Part shown: positions 5,680-6,316 of the stretch, in pieces
Layout: the number at the start of each line of letters is the position of its first letter
Position numbering within the stretch: position 1 is the first letter of the stretch
Source: Patescibacteria group bacterium
Lineage (GTDB): Bacteria > Patescibacteriota > Minisyncoccia > UBA6257
Assembly (NCBI GenBank): GCA_022705545.1
Contig: JAKJEG010000019.1
Span: 1-6,316, forward strand
Direction of reading: 5' to 3'
DNA length: 6,316 nucleotides
Translations under genes and position numbers: made by a program
The notes under the pieces: model-generated
What the model was told of the DNA's origin: nothing
What the model saw: only the letters and a program-made list of their open reading frames with translations
Databases searched by the model: none

Positions 5680-6316
5680 AGCTTTTTAGTGCAAAAATAA
5701 AAAAACAAGTTGGCATTGATTTAGGAACCAGTAAAATTACCCTTTATTTAAAGGGGAAGGGGATTGTTATTAATGAACCAACAGTAGTGGCAGTCAACAA
5801 TAAAACCAATCAGATATTAGCTGTTGGTAAAGAGGCTGAAGAAATGTTTGGTAAAACTCCTATTCATATCAGTGCTATCCGGCCATTAGAAAATGGTGTT
5901 ATTTCTGATTTTGAAGTGACAGAAAAAATGATTCGTTATTTTTTAAATAAAGTTAAGGATTCAAATTTCTTCAATAATATTTTAGAATCAATTGAAGCAG
6001 TTGTTAGCGCGCCAATTAATATTACTGATGTGGAACGAAGAGCAATCAGTGATGTTTGTAAATCAGTTGGCGTGAGAAATGTTTATTTAGTTGACGGGCC
6101 AATTGCGATGGCAATAGGAGCTTATTTACCAGTTTCTGGATCAGAAGGAACTTTAGTGGTTGATATCGGAGGAGGAAGTTGTGAAATTGCAGTGATTTCT
6201 TTGTCAGGAGTTGTGGTTGGCAAAAGTTTAAAAATTGCCGGCAATAAACTTAATGAAGATATTATTTATTATGTTCGAGATAAATTTAAAATGTTAATTG
6301 GAGAAAAAACTGCTGA
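5676..6316 (+). CDS. mreB: MreB-family actin homologue, N-terminal part (cut by window end)
   Basis: The first 213 codons of an MreB-like cytoskeletal ATPase, about 60% of the usual 340 or so residues; the rest lies beyond 6316. MreB forms membrane-bound filaments that guide wall synthesis. Clear family marks are phosphate-1 GIDLGTSKITLY (13-24), KGKGIVINEPTVVAV (26-40), RPLENGVISDFEVTEKMIRYFL (69-90), DVERRAI (118-124), NVYLVDGPIAMAIGAYLPV (135-153) and phosphate-2 VVDIGGGSCEIAVISL (161-176). Several usually fixed residues differ. Phosphate-1 TANT is TSKI, the EEP of the catalytic loop is DGP (D140, G141), and GGGTTE is GGGSCE (S168). By ungapped counting, G141 sits at the catalytic Glu (E140 of Caulobacter MreB) and S168 at T167. 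The short basic N-terminus (MKLFSAKIKK) could be a membrane anchor. The ATG lies inside the proS stop (ATGA), implying translational coupling. A divergent MreB paralogue is possible. Confidence 0.9.
   Translation, partial: MKLFSAKIKKQVGIDLGTSKITLYLKGKGIVINEPTVVAVNNKTNQILAVGKEAEEMFGKTPIHISAIRPLENGVISDFEVTEKMIRYFLNKVKDSNFFNNILESIEAVVSAPINITDVERRAISDVCKSVGVRNVYLVDGPIAMAIGAYLPVSGSEGTLVVDIGGGSCEIAVISLSGVVVGKSLKIAGNKLNEDIIYYVRDKFKMLIGEKTA

Overview
The window is AT-rich (roughly one third G+C by eye) and tightly packed. All five genes lie on the + strand. The gene set points to a Patescibacteria/CPR bacterium, probably of the Parcubacteria side. The evidence is a soluble T4SS-coupling-type ATPase with a C-terminal CxxC-x17-CxxC zinc module, a short prolyl-tRNA synthetase without the editing insertion, almost no Shine-Dalgarno sequences, and intergenic spaces full of degenerate short repeats. 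TGA acts as a normal stop at two ATGA gene overlaps, which argues against the TGA=Gly lineages (Gracilibacteria/Absconditabacteria). The lineage is an inference; no rRNA is present.

Layout: bases 1-244 hold a composite repeat with hexamer and heptamer arrays and an inverted repeat. Bases 245-4113 form a compact block: T4CP-like ATPase, then diacylglycerol/undecaprenol kinase (dgkA, 4-base overlap), then DNA primase (dnaG, 3-base gap). Bases 4114-4434 are non-coding. They hold a perfect 18-bp hairpin just after dnaG, a small GC-rich stem, a second copy of the 146-bp repeat, and a promoter-like sequence. Bases 4435-5679 encode prolyl-tRNA synthetase (proS). From 5676 to the window edge runs the N-terminal part of an MreB-family actin homologue, overlapping proS by 4 bases. 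This last gene is cut by the window end.

The genes are mostly housekeeping: replication priming, lipid-carrier recycling, tRNA charging and cell shape. The ATPase is probably linked to DNA uptake or pilus functions. They do not form one obvious pathway; the tight spacing suggests two transcription units separated by the 4114-4434 spacer.

The points most worth a second look are: (1) the near-identical 146-bp direct repeats that bracket the ATPase-dgkA-dnaG block; (2) an MreB-like protein whose catalytic Glu appears to be Gly; (3) a DgkA whose metal-binding Glu in the first helix appears to be Gly; (4) a promoter that would give a leaderless proS mRNA. I see no defence system, CRISPR array, transposase or RNA gene.
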